Shown: piece by piece, positions 10,619-19,349 of the stretch
Layout: every line of letters begins with the position of its first letter
How positions within the stretch are numbered: position 1 is the stretch's first letter
DNA from: Agapetus fuscipes
Taxonomy: Eukaryota > Arthropoda > Insecta > Trichoptera > Glossosomatidae
Length of the DNA: 64,000 bases
Direction of reading: 5' to 3'
Assembly (NCBI GenBank): GCA_951799405.1
Contig: OX637342.1
Coordinates: 16,663,298-16,727,297, forward strand
Program-made: the position numbers and the translations under genes
Notes under the pieces: model-generated
Told to the model about the DNA's origin: nothing
Seen by the model: the letters and a program-made list of their open reading frames with translations, nothing else
The model's database searches: none

Positions 10619-10850
10619 TGACTGGCATGGCGATCCCATAGCCCTTGGAGTCCAGTTTCCCTCCCACCTGCTGAAGGTCACAGTTCCTCTCTACTATGTA
10701 CTCGATGGACGTGGACTCCATGATGAAAGCGTACAGCCTCTTGCCCTTGATGACGCGGTCCTTGCCTTCGTCATTGTTGCTCACGAAGACAGAAGGCTTG
10801 GCTGATTCCATGGCGGTGTACATGCGCTGATATGTAGAGAAGTTGGAGTC
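10619..10850 (-). CDS. Kainate-type glutamate receptor, S2 exon with binding Glu
   Basis: 232 bp; phase 0 start, phase 1 end. The acceptor is TTTATAG and the donor GTCA|GTAAGT. It encodes DSNFSTYQRMYTAMES, a basic loop, and YAFIMESTSIEYIVERNCDL followed by SKGYGIAMPV. The Glu in MEST aligns with GluA2 E705, which binds the ligand amino group. The Cys in RNCDL is the partner of the conserved S2 disulphide. Confidence 0.94.
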
Positions 10851-11210
10851 CTATAAAGTTTTACGTTTCAAATTTATCGAAACGTTGTTTTCAAAGAATA
10901 ATGGCACTGTTGAATTTTCCATTTTTTTATAACGAGAACAAAAATAAAAATTGTATTTTAGAAATGTATGCCTCAGTGGTTGAATAAGTGCTCACTAAAG
11001 CGTCAAGTTTGTATTCAAATACAGTTAACGTATAAAAAAATATTAACCATCTAATAGTTTCCATTTTAAACTAAACTAAGGACGGACACCAGTTGAACTA
11101 CGAGTATCTTTAAAAGCACCTTTGGAGTGAGCTTGATCAAAAAAATGTGCTGACTAAATTGAACATTTCAGATTGGTTTTTAAAGCAAAATACAAAGAAA
11201 TAATGAATAA

Positions 11211-11375
11211 GGAAGTCTCATCTCCACGGTAATTTTTACCTACCGAATATCGGTAATATTTGTATGAAGAGCTGTCATTCCAAGATGGCCGCAAGTGTAC
11301 AGCTGATTAGTCTTCATACAAATATTACCGATATTCGGTAGGCTAGAATTACCGTGGTGATGGGACTCCCAGCAC
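11211..11375. repeat. Foldback MITE
   Basis: Arms 11213-11265 and 11320-11375 are near-perfect reverse complements containing TACCGAATATCGGTAATA. They enclose about 50 bp. No coding. It sits in the intron between the M3 and S2 exons. Confidence 0.75.
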
Positions 11376-11417
11376 TGGTAATTTATATTACTGGTTAAGG
11401 ATTGTGGAACTTTTTAC

Positions 11418-11616
11418 TTTAAAGAAACCCAGAGTAGAACCTCCAGTCACAGCTCCATACTTGATTTTGGTCTGCTTGGCCAGGTCTTCGGCGCTGTCGA
11501 TGGTGGCATCCATGCCCTCCTTGGTGAGGAAGGCAGCCAGGTTAGCGGTGTAGGAGGAGATCATGATTAGGGTGAAGAACCACCACATGCCGGCCACCAT
11601 GCGCGTGGAGACGGCC
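11418..11616 (-). CDS. Kainate-type glutamate receptor, M3 exon
   Basis: 199 bp; phase 2 start, phase 0 end. The acceptor is TGTTCCAG and the donor AAA|GTAAAA. It encodes [20 protein letters not shown], then the invariant [11 protein letters not shown] gate motif of M3, then [20 protein letters not shown] and GFFK. Ser-Thr in GGST aligns with the S654/T655 glutamate contacts of GluA2. The exon accepts either pore exon: both supply the first two bases of the junction codon. Confidence 0.95.
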
Positions 11617-12253
11617 CTGGAACATCAAACACGCGGCTTCTGAATTGACATCTTAATCACGGCCAAACCTTAACAAATAGGTGGCCAAATGTTCTGATAG
11701 ATGAAGGTGGTCAGAAATGTCACAAGGCATTTTGAATATTAATTATAGTAGACAATTTACTTGTTTTGAAGGAAAGAAAGAAGGGACGCTGAAGGACATT
11801 GAGGTTGAAAAACTTGCGACAATAGTTCAACAAAATTCCAATTTCAAGCCGTAGTATCCAAGGTAAAATGGCTTAGATGATCGTCAATCTTTTATAGAAA
11901 TGGCCCAGAAGACTACTTTTAGGAATGAATCTACACGATTAAGTAAATGATTTACATATTTTTTCAAACTTATTTGTTATTCCTGATTTTGAAGCTTTCT
12001 TATTGATACGCGAAGAAATATATAGTTTTACTTAATGAAAAAGGATCAAAATTTTAAAACTCAATACTTGGTGGCAGATTGAGACGTAGACAATACGAAA
12101 AAAAACACAATCATGGACAAAAAGCCATGCAATGAGATTAATTTACATGGGTGAGTTTCTCAATATCTAACTGGATATCGTCCCCGCAAAGAAAACATTA
12201 AAAGCTCGAAGGGTCAGTTTAACTTTAAGTGTGCTGAAGGTGGAATAAGTAAC

Positions 12254-12391
12254 CTGGGCATGATGTCAGATCCCTGCTGCAGGAAACTGCCCATGCCAAT
12301 CCAGAGGCAGTTGATGAAGGTCAGAGAGTTCTCCAACTCCGGGGAGTCACTGTTGCAGGGGTGAGGGTTCTGCCACTCGGCTGGGGACATC
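12254..12391 (-). CDS. Alternative pore-loop (M2) exon a, Gln at Q/R site
   Basis: 138 bp with 1-nt and 2-nt split codons at its ends; acceptor GTGGCAG, donor CCCAG|GTTACT (weak). It encodes MSPAEWQNPHPCN and the pore loop GMGSFLQQGSDIMPR. The first Gln of QQG (codon CAG) is the vertebrate Q/R selectivity-filter site, and Asp is the +4 acidic residue. By hand alignment 26 of 46 residues match exon b. Same length and phases as exon b imply mutually exclusive use. Confidence 0.93.
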
Positions 12392-12569
12392 CTGCCACCA
12401 TCATAACACCCAAACACCGACACCAACACCAAAAACAACAAGGAAAGCCAGACATCAAAAGCGCGATCACAACATAACACGTAGGGCAATACGAAAATCC
12501 ATTACTCAATGGATCAAAAATGGTTTGTAAAGGGGAAGAGAGGGGACTTGATTTTATTTAAGCCAGATT

Positions 12570-12905
12570 TGAAAAGATGTGTGTACATCGTAACTATACA
12601 CAATCAACAACGTTTGGAGCACATATACATACGAGGATGATTTTTTTTTCGACAAGATAAAAATGCGCCGTGCCACTCATCAAGAGCCCTTTCAATCACG
12701 AATGAGATTTTTTATGAATATGGCGTTTCAGTGCTCCTTTAAAATGCCACAGATTCCAAAACCAACACTCCTTGTGGCAGTCAGTTCCAACCCATCGGTC
12801 TGGCAATCCGGAAAGCGCGATCCCCAAAATTGATGCATATTTGACGGCGAGGCTGCGTCAACCTAGCAGTATCACTCCCTGCTGACCACAGTGCCTTAAG
12901 TTATT
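12570..12905 (-). mobile_element. LINE 3'-end relic between the pore exons
   Basis: Reverse copy of the sequence at 36533-36800. The minus strand reads LTQPRRQ..ASILGIALSGLP-like, then a TALKRHIHKKSHS-like C-terminus, and the 3' UTR block ATCATCCTCGTATG. It belongs to a non-LTR RT with the GFKGTLKRHL-type ending, and it is broken. Confidence 0.55.
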
Positions 12906-13261
12906 TTCAGCCACTGTTTGGTCCTGACTGTTTTGGTTCATAAGGACCGTTTCTCACATGGCAACTTCAAAACGGGGAAAACAGATGGTATGAACGAGTA
13001 AAAAAAACACGTAAAATCAATGGTACAACAAGAACAATCTGCAATATAATCATGATTAAATTTGGAAAATATCTGAAAAGAGATTAAAACAAATTTACAA
13101 ATACATGTGTCGCTAATATTATCCACTGATTCTTCAATTTAATTTACAACGAAAAATAGTATTAAACATTGATTACATGGACATTTTTATAGCTTCATAT
13201 ATAAAATTCGACATTTACAACACGAAATTTCACAAAACAACATTTATACATCCGTTTGGCA

Positions 13262-13336
13262 CTCGCTTGACCAAGTTTGGACAAGGTTTGACAAATTTTG
13301 GGCCACAATTGACCAACTTTCGACCATGTTTGGACC
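13262..13336 (-). promoter_or_regulatory. 11-nt intronic repeat array beside the exon b donor
   Basis: Reading the minus strand from 6 nt inside the intron, about seven head-to-tail units of 10-11 nt occur with consensus GGTCCAAACTT: GGTCCAAACAT, GGTCGAAAGTT, GGTCAATTGT, GGCCCAAAATT, TGTCAAACCT, TGTCCAAACTT, GGTCAAGCG. No such array follows exon a. Its position suggests an intronic splicing regulator for the Gly-type pore exon; this is inference. Confidence 0.6.
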
Positions 13337-13342
13337 GCTTAC

Positions 13343-13480
13343 TTGGGCATGACGTCACACCCTTGTCCCATCATGGAGCCGAGGGTAAGCCAGTAGCAGT
13401 TGAGCATATTCCATGAGTTCTCTAAGCCGTCTGGTGACTTGTTGCATGGATGAGGATTCTGCCATTCCACCGGAGACATC
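13343..13480 (-). CDS. Alternative pore-loop (M2) exon b, Gly at Q/R site
   Basis: 138 bp, same phases as exon a; acceptor AACATCAG, donor CCCAA|GTAAGC (strong). It encodes MSPVEWQNPHPCN and the pore loop TLGSMMGQGCDVMPK. Gly (codon GGA) replaces the Q/R-site Gln; the next Gln, Gly and the +4 Asp are kept. GGA differs from CAG or CAA by two bases, so single A-to-I editing cannot explain it. It lies upstream of exon a in gene order. An open frame and intact splice sites argue against a dead duplicate. Confidence 0.92.
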
Positions 13481-13800
13481 CTGATGTTTGCAAAACGGTG
13501 ATTTGTAGAAATTTAATAAATATATGATAGAGTGTAACTCTTGTCGTTATTGCGATCCAAAATAATATTTTCTTCAGTATAACCAAAAACAAGGCACATA
13601 TTTTATAGTCTAAGATATTCAGATGCAGCTGGAGGAAAATGATATTTCTAATAAGAGTTGAAGGAGATTGACAAAAGAAAATATTGGCGGTAAATAAGAC
13701 TTTTTGGTCAAGATAAAAAGTAAAATTGAGACTCCACGATCAGTTGTTGTTATTTAAATATATTCGTTCAGAGATATTAAATGGCTTTAGAAATTGATAT

Positions 13801-14141
13801 TGTTACGAACTAAGGATTTGAAGTACCCACGCGCGCCTGAACATGTAGAACAATCTGGCTCTAGTATGATGGTAGTAGTATAGTAAGGTACATAGAACGG
13901 CGGTCTGGTATGAGCGAGAGATCAAATGATCTAGTATATGCAAGAATGATCCCTTTTTTACCTATATATAAGGACTGAAAAGGACATCAGTGGATTAGTT
14001 GCATCCAACATTTAGACGTGAATACCATACACGCAGAGAGTATCAATTATTGTAAATTGTGAACCAAACCTTGTAAAATAAATTCTGTGAAAATAAATAA
14101 TTGCAGTTTAATTAAAAGAGAACCCCAGTAAAAATGTAACA
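13801..14141 (+). mobile_element. Solo LTR with ATAT target duplication
   Basis: Begins TGTTACGAAC and ends AATGTAACA. ATAT flanks both sides (13797-13800, 14142-14145). It carries a TATA-like CTATATATAAGG and AATAAA further on. No internal region is present. Its closest relative is the LTR at 41610. It lies in the intron between M1 and exon b. Confidence 0.88.
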
Positions 14142-14285
14142 ATATGAAAGTACTCTCTGTTCAATTGATAAGTTAATACAGGATTGAATAAAAAAGTCAC
14201 GAAAAAGAGTTCAGGATTAAGTGAAAAAAACAGTTGAAGACTTTAGCAGCATGTTGAAGGAGATTCATTAGAAAGCAGACTTCAC

Positions 14286-14509
14286 CTGGCCAAAACGAAG
14301 AGTAAAATCGAGACTCCTAGATAAGCAGTTGCCATGTAGATCCACACGTCCAAGGAGAGAGGTTGCAGGAAGGAGAACAGATCCGGTGGCTGCTTGGTGG
14401 GCTTGCTGAACAGAATGCTGATGCCCAAGGTCATGAAGGGCATGGTGAAGTCCACGGCTGTACGTCTGTCGTAGGTGATGGTCAGGTCACAAATAGCTAA
14501 GTCAGCTTT
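14286..14509 (-). CDS. Kainate-type glutamate receptor, end of S1 and M1 exon
   Basis: 224 bp; phase 0 start, phase 2 end. The acceptor is ATTTCAG and the donor GCCAG|GTGAAG. It encodes [20 protein letters not shown], then [14 protein letters not shown] and the M1 helix up to ILLFVLAR. Thr and Arg in TITYDRR align with the T480/R485 ligand contacts of GluA2. The neighbouring conserved Pro is Asp here. Its donor must join one of two pore exons. Confidence 0.94.
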
Positions 14510-14532
14510 CTGAAATACGAAAAAAATTACCT

Positions 14533-14862
14533 GTTTTTTTTTTTTTTTTTTAAGAAATCCTGTGCGGGAGACTCCCTAGATTCTAAGGACTCTAGGGGTC
14601 TATGAAACTTGTTGTAGTGCCGCAGAGGTGTACGAGCTTGGTCGTCGCTACAAAGCGCCAATACTCAAGCAAGACCCAGTTGCTGTAAGGCTGGGTGGAC
14701 CTTTGGTGACCGGTCATTGGTAAAGGTTTATGAATTTTTCAACCCAACGAAGAGCACATTCGAAATATAAATGGTATATTTTTGTGCTCCGCCGGGATCC
14801 GAATCCACAACCTTCCATTTACGAGTCCGAAGTGTTGCCACTACGGACTACGGACCGGTCAA
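14533..14862 (-). mobile_element. SINE B copy, poly(A)-type tail
   Basis: The reverse copy starts at a T run (poly(A) on its own strand). It carries the long tail module with ACTCTAGGGGTCTATG and TGTAGTGCCGCAGAGGTG, then the body and the head TACGGACTACGGACCGGTC. Confidence 0.8.
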
Positions 14863-15289
14863 AGTTGTTGATGCTTATTTCACATAACTTTTGCATGCGA
14901 GTCCTGTCACACATCCCCGGACGGGATGGATATACAGGTCGTGGGTCAGTGGAGGGAGACTGACCCTGAGAGAAGGTGTTGTTGATGCTTATACTATAAG
15001 ATTATTTATGGCAACATCAAAGGCATTATTTGATTATTCTTTTTTCTCTCATGTTAGATGCATTGATTTATCCAAAGTCCCCAACAGTGACACTTAATAC
15101 CAAATGTCTACTCCACTTGTAAGAACTGGAGAGCCTGGTGGTCGTTGACCGATAGGCGGTTCCTTTGCTGCTACATTGGCTATCCGGTCTGCATCCATTC
15201 TGAACTCGTAGTGTCTCCAAAAATGTATTTTTTTTATTCTTTATCGGGCAACATTCTCAGTTGTACACGTTTTTGGATTTTGGCGTTTG

Positions 15290-15480
15290 TCATTCTGTCT
15301 TTGAGTCTTCTTCTTCGTGTCAGCTTCACACCGTATTGGCCCAGTAACGAGCAATGTCTACAGGTCTTTGGTTTCCCGCAAAGAGATCATCCATGGGGCA
15401 GCTTGTCGGACAGGAGGGACAACACCGCAGGTGCTCCATAGTTTGCTGAGCTCCACACTCACATGGTGTCTTTGAGTGTC
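15290..15480 (-). mobile_element. LINE ORF2 C-terminal relic (jockey-like)
   Basis: The minus strand encodes CECGAQQTMEHLR-like, then PSCPTSC-like and RYWANTV-like peptides. These are the zinc-ribbon-like end of jockey/R1-type RTs. The related plus-strand piece is at 42640-42842. Confidence 0.6.
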
Positions 15481-15600
15481 TGGAGAGTCTACGGCTCGGA
15501 GAGTTGCAATTCCTGATCTTCTTGCTTGTAAAACTTGGTTATTAGGTTATCTAATTAGTTGCTTTAAAAAACGAAAATCAACGATGGTTATGGTACTCAC

Positions 15601-15751
15601 CCCATCCAAGAGCTCCTTGATGAGACCATTCCATTGTTTGGTATCTTTATTATAATTTCCATAATTTTTATCGGGCGCCAGAGTAAAGATGTAATCAAAG
15701 TGAAGTATTTTTGCTATGCCGTCTATCAAGTCCATGGAATATCCTTCATAT
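15601..15751 (-). CDS. Kainate-type glutamate receptor, S1 exon
   Basis: 151 bp; phase 2 start, phase 0 end. The acceptor is TTTTTCTAG and the donor GGG|GTGAGT. It encodes YEGYSMDLIDGIAKILHFDY, then ending WNGLIKELLDG. The Tyr of EGY aligns with GluA2 Y450, which packs over the bound glutamate. The exon joins in frame to KADLAICDL of the next exon. Confidence 0.94.
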
Positions 15752-16169
15752 CTAGAAAAAATAAATCTCAGTGAATGTTGAATGACCATATTCGTATTTT
15801 GATGGCAATTTGTGACTCTAAAATAGTTGTCACTATTGTAAATAGTCGGGTAAAATTTGAGTTGTCAGCCCGCTATAAAGTTGCAAAGACTAGACATAGA
15901 CAGCTCCACCCTGTTGGAGGGTTTAAGGTTGTTTGTACCCAACTATTACAATCGGCGGCGAGGTCATGATCTATTTCATATACCAATGAGCCGCACCGAC
16001 GTCTTGGCACAGCATACTTGAACTCTGAGTGTCAAACTCATTAACGAGACAACAATTGACATATTTTAAAATAATTTAGACACCTTTAAAAGTATGGTGA
16101 AAGAGTTCCTCCCAGCTTGTTGATGGCTGTGAGGGTGCAATGTAATAACTGTTGTGCACCAAAAAAAAA

Positions 16170-16568
16170 CAGGGGTGACATTGGCAAAGTGAACCATTTA
16201 TTGACAGCCTCATATCAACCTACAAGTCAAGGGATGTCAAATAAAAAATGTTATCGGGAATCTTGATGCATTCGTTTGAGAAGTCATAGTTTTTTCTAAC
16301 AATATTATTTCAAGGTTAATTATTCCTTGACTTATAGCCTGGTATGAAGCTGACCACCCATATTATAAAAAAATGGTTCACTTTGCAAATGTCCCCCCTG
16401 TTTCAGTGAAGGTCGGCAAGAGTTGCAGTACTTCTGTTCATTTGAGATTTGGGTTTTTATATTGCAGGTCCACATGCGGCATGTGTAAGCGCGAACTTAC
16501 ACGTGTCTGCTCATGGGATTGCATTCAATATGAATCTTAAATGTAATTTATCTTTGCGACTTAGATAA
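16170..16568. repeat. Element C, reverse fragment plus forward copy
   Basis: A 70-bp reverse head fragment (16170-16240) is followed by an almost complete forward copy (16320-16568). The forward copy's tail ends about 10 bp from the donor of the S1 exon at 16579. Confidence 0.8.
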
Positions 16569-16578
16569 CAGATGATAC

Positions 16579-16859
16579 CTTCGATTTCCAGTGAGGATTT
16601 CTCCATCAGCCGCATGGCGCTCCATCAGAAATGGCGGCCCTAGCCTGGAGGTGACGATGAAGGTCTTGTTCTGCCACTTCTCCGACAGGATATTGATGAC
16701 GTCACCCTCGGATCTGGTGTAGTTGATGCCGCTGCTGGAGTCCCAGATGCCGATCTTCTTGAAGCTGCCCTTGGAGAACTCGATGATGTCCAAGGAGAAG
16801 TCGGCCCTCCTTCCGTCAGCGTCGAAGCGGATGGATCCAGACAGGCCGTTGGAAGGTTT
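16579..16859 (-). CDS. Kainate-type glutamate receptor, ATD-S1 junction exon
   Basis: 281 bp; phase 0 start, phase 2 end. The acceptor is TTTTCTAG and the donor CGAAG|GTATCA. It encodes KPSNGLSGSIRFDADGRRAD, the end of the amino-terminal domain, then IGIWDSSSGINYT and KTFIVTSRLGPPFLM, the first strand of S1. It follows a 13.5-kb intron. Confidence 0.93.
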
Positions 16860-17100
16860 CTAGAAAACCATAGAAGAGGTGCGTTAATGATTTGAAGAAC
16901 ATATAGTAGTAAATAAAAATATGTTTATTTTTTGGCATCATAATAATCGAAGAATATTTTCGCGCCTGGAGTATATGCAATCTAACACCTTAAAGCAGAG
17001 GTGTCCAACATAATATTGTGGAGGGCCAGATTTATTATTTTTGTAATCGTGGCGGGCCATAAATAGCGTCGACGACGGGGGGGGGGGGAAAGGTAGGCAT

Positions 17101-17466
17101 GTCTATAATCTATAATCTAAGTTGCAAGGATATATTCATTTTAAGTTCTCAAATGAATGCCCACAAACAAACACGTGTAGTTCGCGCTTACAAGTGCTGA
17201 ATGTGTACTTACAAATAAAATCCAAACCTCAAATGACCATAAGCCCTACAACTTTTGCCGACCTTTCCTGACACAGGGGTGACATTGGCAAAGTGAACTC
17301 TGAGTTGCATGGCTTTATTCAAGAGTTCATTTGTGTTTTTTTTTTGCTGTTTTAAGTCTACATGCAGCACGTGCAAGCCAGCAGTATGCGTTTCTCCTTA
17401 CGAAAATGCATACATTATGAATCTCAAATGTAGTATACCCTCGCAACTTAGATTATAGATCTTGAT
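17101..17466. repeat. Element C inverted pair
   Basis: A reverse copy (17101-17300) directly abuts a forward copy lacking its head (17300-17466). Together they can fold into a long hairpin. Confidence 0.7.
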
Positions 17467-17751
17467 TGTTTTTGGAGAATTTTGCAAAAGGCGTTGGTCA
17501 AGGAGTGACCTTACAACAAAAATAAGGAAGATTATTCTTTGTTGAAAATATTGTACTAAGATTACAAACAAAATAAACATACGCTTGTAAGCGCATTTAG
17601 AAACATATTTCGCTTACAAGGAAAATTGAAAAACAGGCGTTTTTCCGGCAAAGGGAACGCCAGAAAAGCTGTCGATGGTATTTTCATGTATTCGCAACGG
17701 AAAAAGCGTGAAAATGTGGGACCGGATTTCAACGGAAACGCGAAAATTTAC

Positions 17752-18085
17752 ATAATTCTAGGACCAGTAACCCGCTTGCAAAACCCTACGTCTAAACTCA
17801 ACCGCATAGTTGTACTAAATGGCTATGAAAACTTGAACCCTCACTGGGAAGCGCTGTTTAAATTTGCTTACATTTTTCGGTATACGCTTTTGTTGAGTTT
17901 TCGCGAGTATTTATATAATCCTAGGACCAGTAATCAGAGTTTAAAACTCTACATTTAAACACAAACGTAGAGTTTCAATAAATATCTATGAAAACTTTAA
18001 CCCTCACTTGGAAGCGCTGTTTAAGCTTGTTTGTATTTTTTGGTAAACGCTTTTGTCGAGTTTAAGCGAATATTTGCATAATTCT
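17752..18085. repeat. Tandem repeat, about 163-bp period
   Basis: TAAT.CTAGGACCAGTAA recurs at 17752 and 17915 and in altered form at 18077. GAAAACTT.AACCCTCACT.GG recurs at 17827 and 17990. A 110-codon frame across it (17626-17958) looks accidental. Related pieces occur near 44830 and 37440. Confidence 0.6.
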
Positions 18086-18345
18086 GGGAACAGACTGCAT
18101 ACAAATGCATTTGCGTGGAGAGGCGCACTTGCAAAAAAAATATAAAAATAAATAAAAACAGCAAAACACGGCCTTGTAAAATGTATGGACGCTAAAGTAA
18201 AGGGAAATTGCCATGCTGTACAAAAAGCAGTTATGTATGTATGTAGAAACAAAAACGGAAATCTAAGTTATTTTTATAGAAAATAAGATTAACTCATGTT
18301 TATAATATAAGTAACGCAAAAAAAGCGCAACTAAGCTACACATAT

Positions 18346-18975
18346 TGTTATGTTTAGATTGAAAGGTATCTTCAGGATACTTACATCCGGCTAGCTCTCA
18401 TCAGCATCACTCTCAGGGCGTGGGGGTCTTTCTTTCGGTTGCTCACTTGTACTTTGGGAAGGGTTTTATAATTAAAAGATAAAGTTAACATGAACAAATA
18501 AGGGTTTATTACTGTACTAATATGGGGGGGAAAAGGGGAAATAAGGGATTGGCCAGACCTACAGGTTTTCACCAGAACACTCCCTATTCCGTTGGCTGGA
18601 GTTCTAAACGGAAGGCCTGGGGCAGCGCCCCAGGCTAGCGGCGGTTCACGAGGCGGACGTCTCCACACGTGGAAGCCCCTGGGTGGGCGCTCCTATGCCT
18701 CTGGTCCACAAGGCGGGTGCCTTGCTGGCAGGAAATCCAAGTAGATGGGGGGGGAGGGAGCTCCATTGTAGTGCCCCCTCTTGCACCGCTTGGTGCTTGG
18801 TCGCTGACGTCTTAGTCGGTTGACATCTTGCCGGGAACTAACGAACGACGGCCTGATTAGTTCATACGGTGCAGTTCGGCCGCTTCCGTGACCGTTCGGC
18901 TCCGCTCGGCCCACAAACACACACTGCACACTTCGGGATTGTTTTTTATAATATGTTATTTAAAATAACATAACA
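18346..18975 (-). repeat. 3' LTR of non-coding LTR element
   Basis: 630 bp, TG..CA. It contains a G/C-rich centre (18590-18900) and, on the minus strand, an AATAAA at the TTTATTACTG position near 18510. The 95- and 78-codon frames inside are LTR sequence, repeated exactly in the other LTR, not genes. Confidence 0.9.
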
Positions 18976-18987
18976 TTCCCCTTTCTC
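18976..18987 (-). other. Polypurine tract of non-coding LTR element
   Basis: The minus strand reads GAGAAAGGGGAA directly before the TGTTATG start of the 3' LTR. This is the plus-strand primer position in LTR elements and it sets the element's orientation. Confidence 0.8.
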
Positions 18988-19073
18988 ACAAAAATAAAGA
19001 AAGAAAACCAGGAGCAACACAACAGTCTTCACACACAACACCAGGTCTTTGGCCATTAAGAAAATTGAAAATT

Positions 19074-19349
19074 TTATGGGAACACAAAAAAAGAGAAAGG
19101 GGATTTACAGGAACATCCTTCTGTCCTATCAACACACCAGAAAGAAGGAAGAAGAAAACTGGTGGCTGTGAGAATTATCGATTTGGTTTGGGAAATTTCA
19201 AGGTGGTTCCAATAACCGACAAGACGCGGATTAAAAGCGATCTTGTAACAAGGCCTTTTTTCTTCACCAAAACATGTCGAAAACTCTAAACAATAAATAA
19301 TAATCACAGCAATCAAAACATATTTTACACTAGTACTTATATTAACCAA
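19074..19349 (-). CDS. 91-codon open frame of unknown function
   Basis: It has a hydrophobic N-terminus (YVLIAVIIIYCLEF) like a signal peptide and several Cys residues, and it lies just before the 3' LTR, where env-like genes sit. No family recognised. In an otherwise non-coding AT-rich element it may well be chance. Confidence 0.2.
   Translation of the reverse strand: MVNISTSVKYVLIAVIIIYCLEFSTCFGEEKRPCYKIAFNPRLVGYWNHLEISQTKSIILTATSFLLPSFWCVDRTEGCSCKSPFSFFVFP

Noticed and set aside
12392..13342. A third pore exon in the pore-exon introns
   Set aside because: I looked for NPHPCN- or QGxD-like coding in 11617-12253, 12392-13342 and 13481-14285 and saw none. The only coding-like piece is a LINE relic.
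17626..17958. 110-codon frame as a gene
   Set aside because: It spans a 163-bp tandem repeat whose other units do not keep the frame; no domain.
18381..18929. 95- and 78-codon frames repeated exactly at 21229-21777
   Set aside because: They are the two LTRs of one element. Duplication comes from the LTRs, not from a gene pair.
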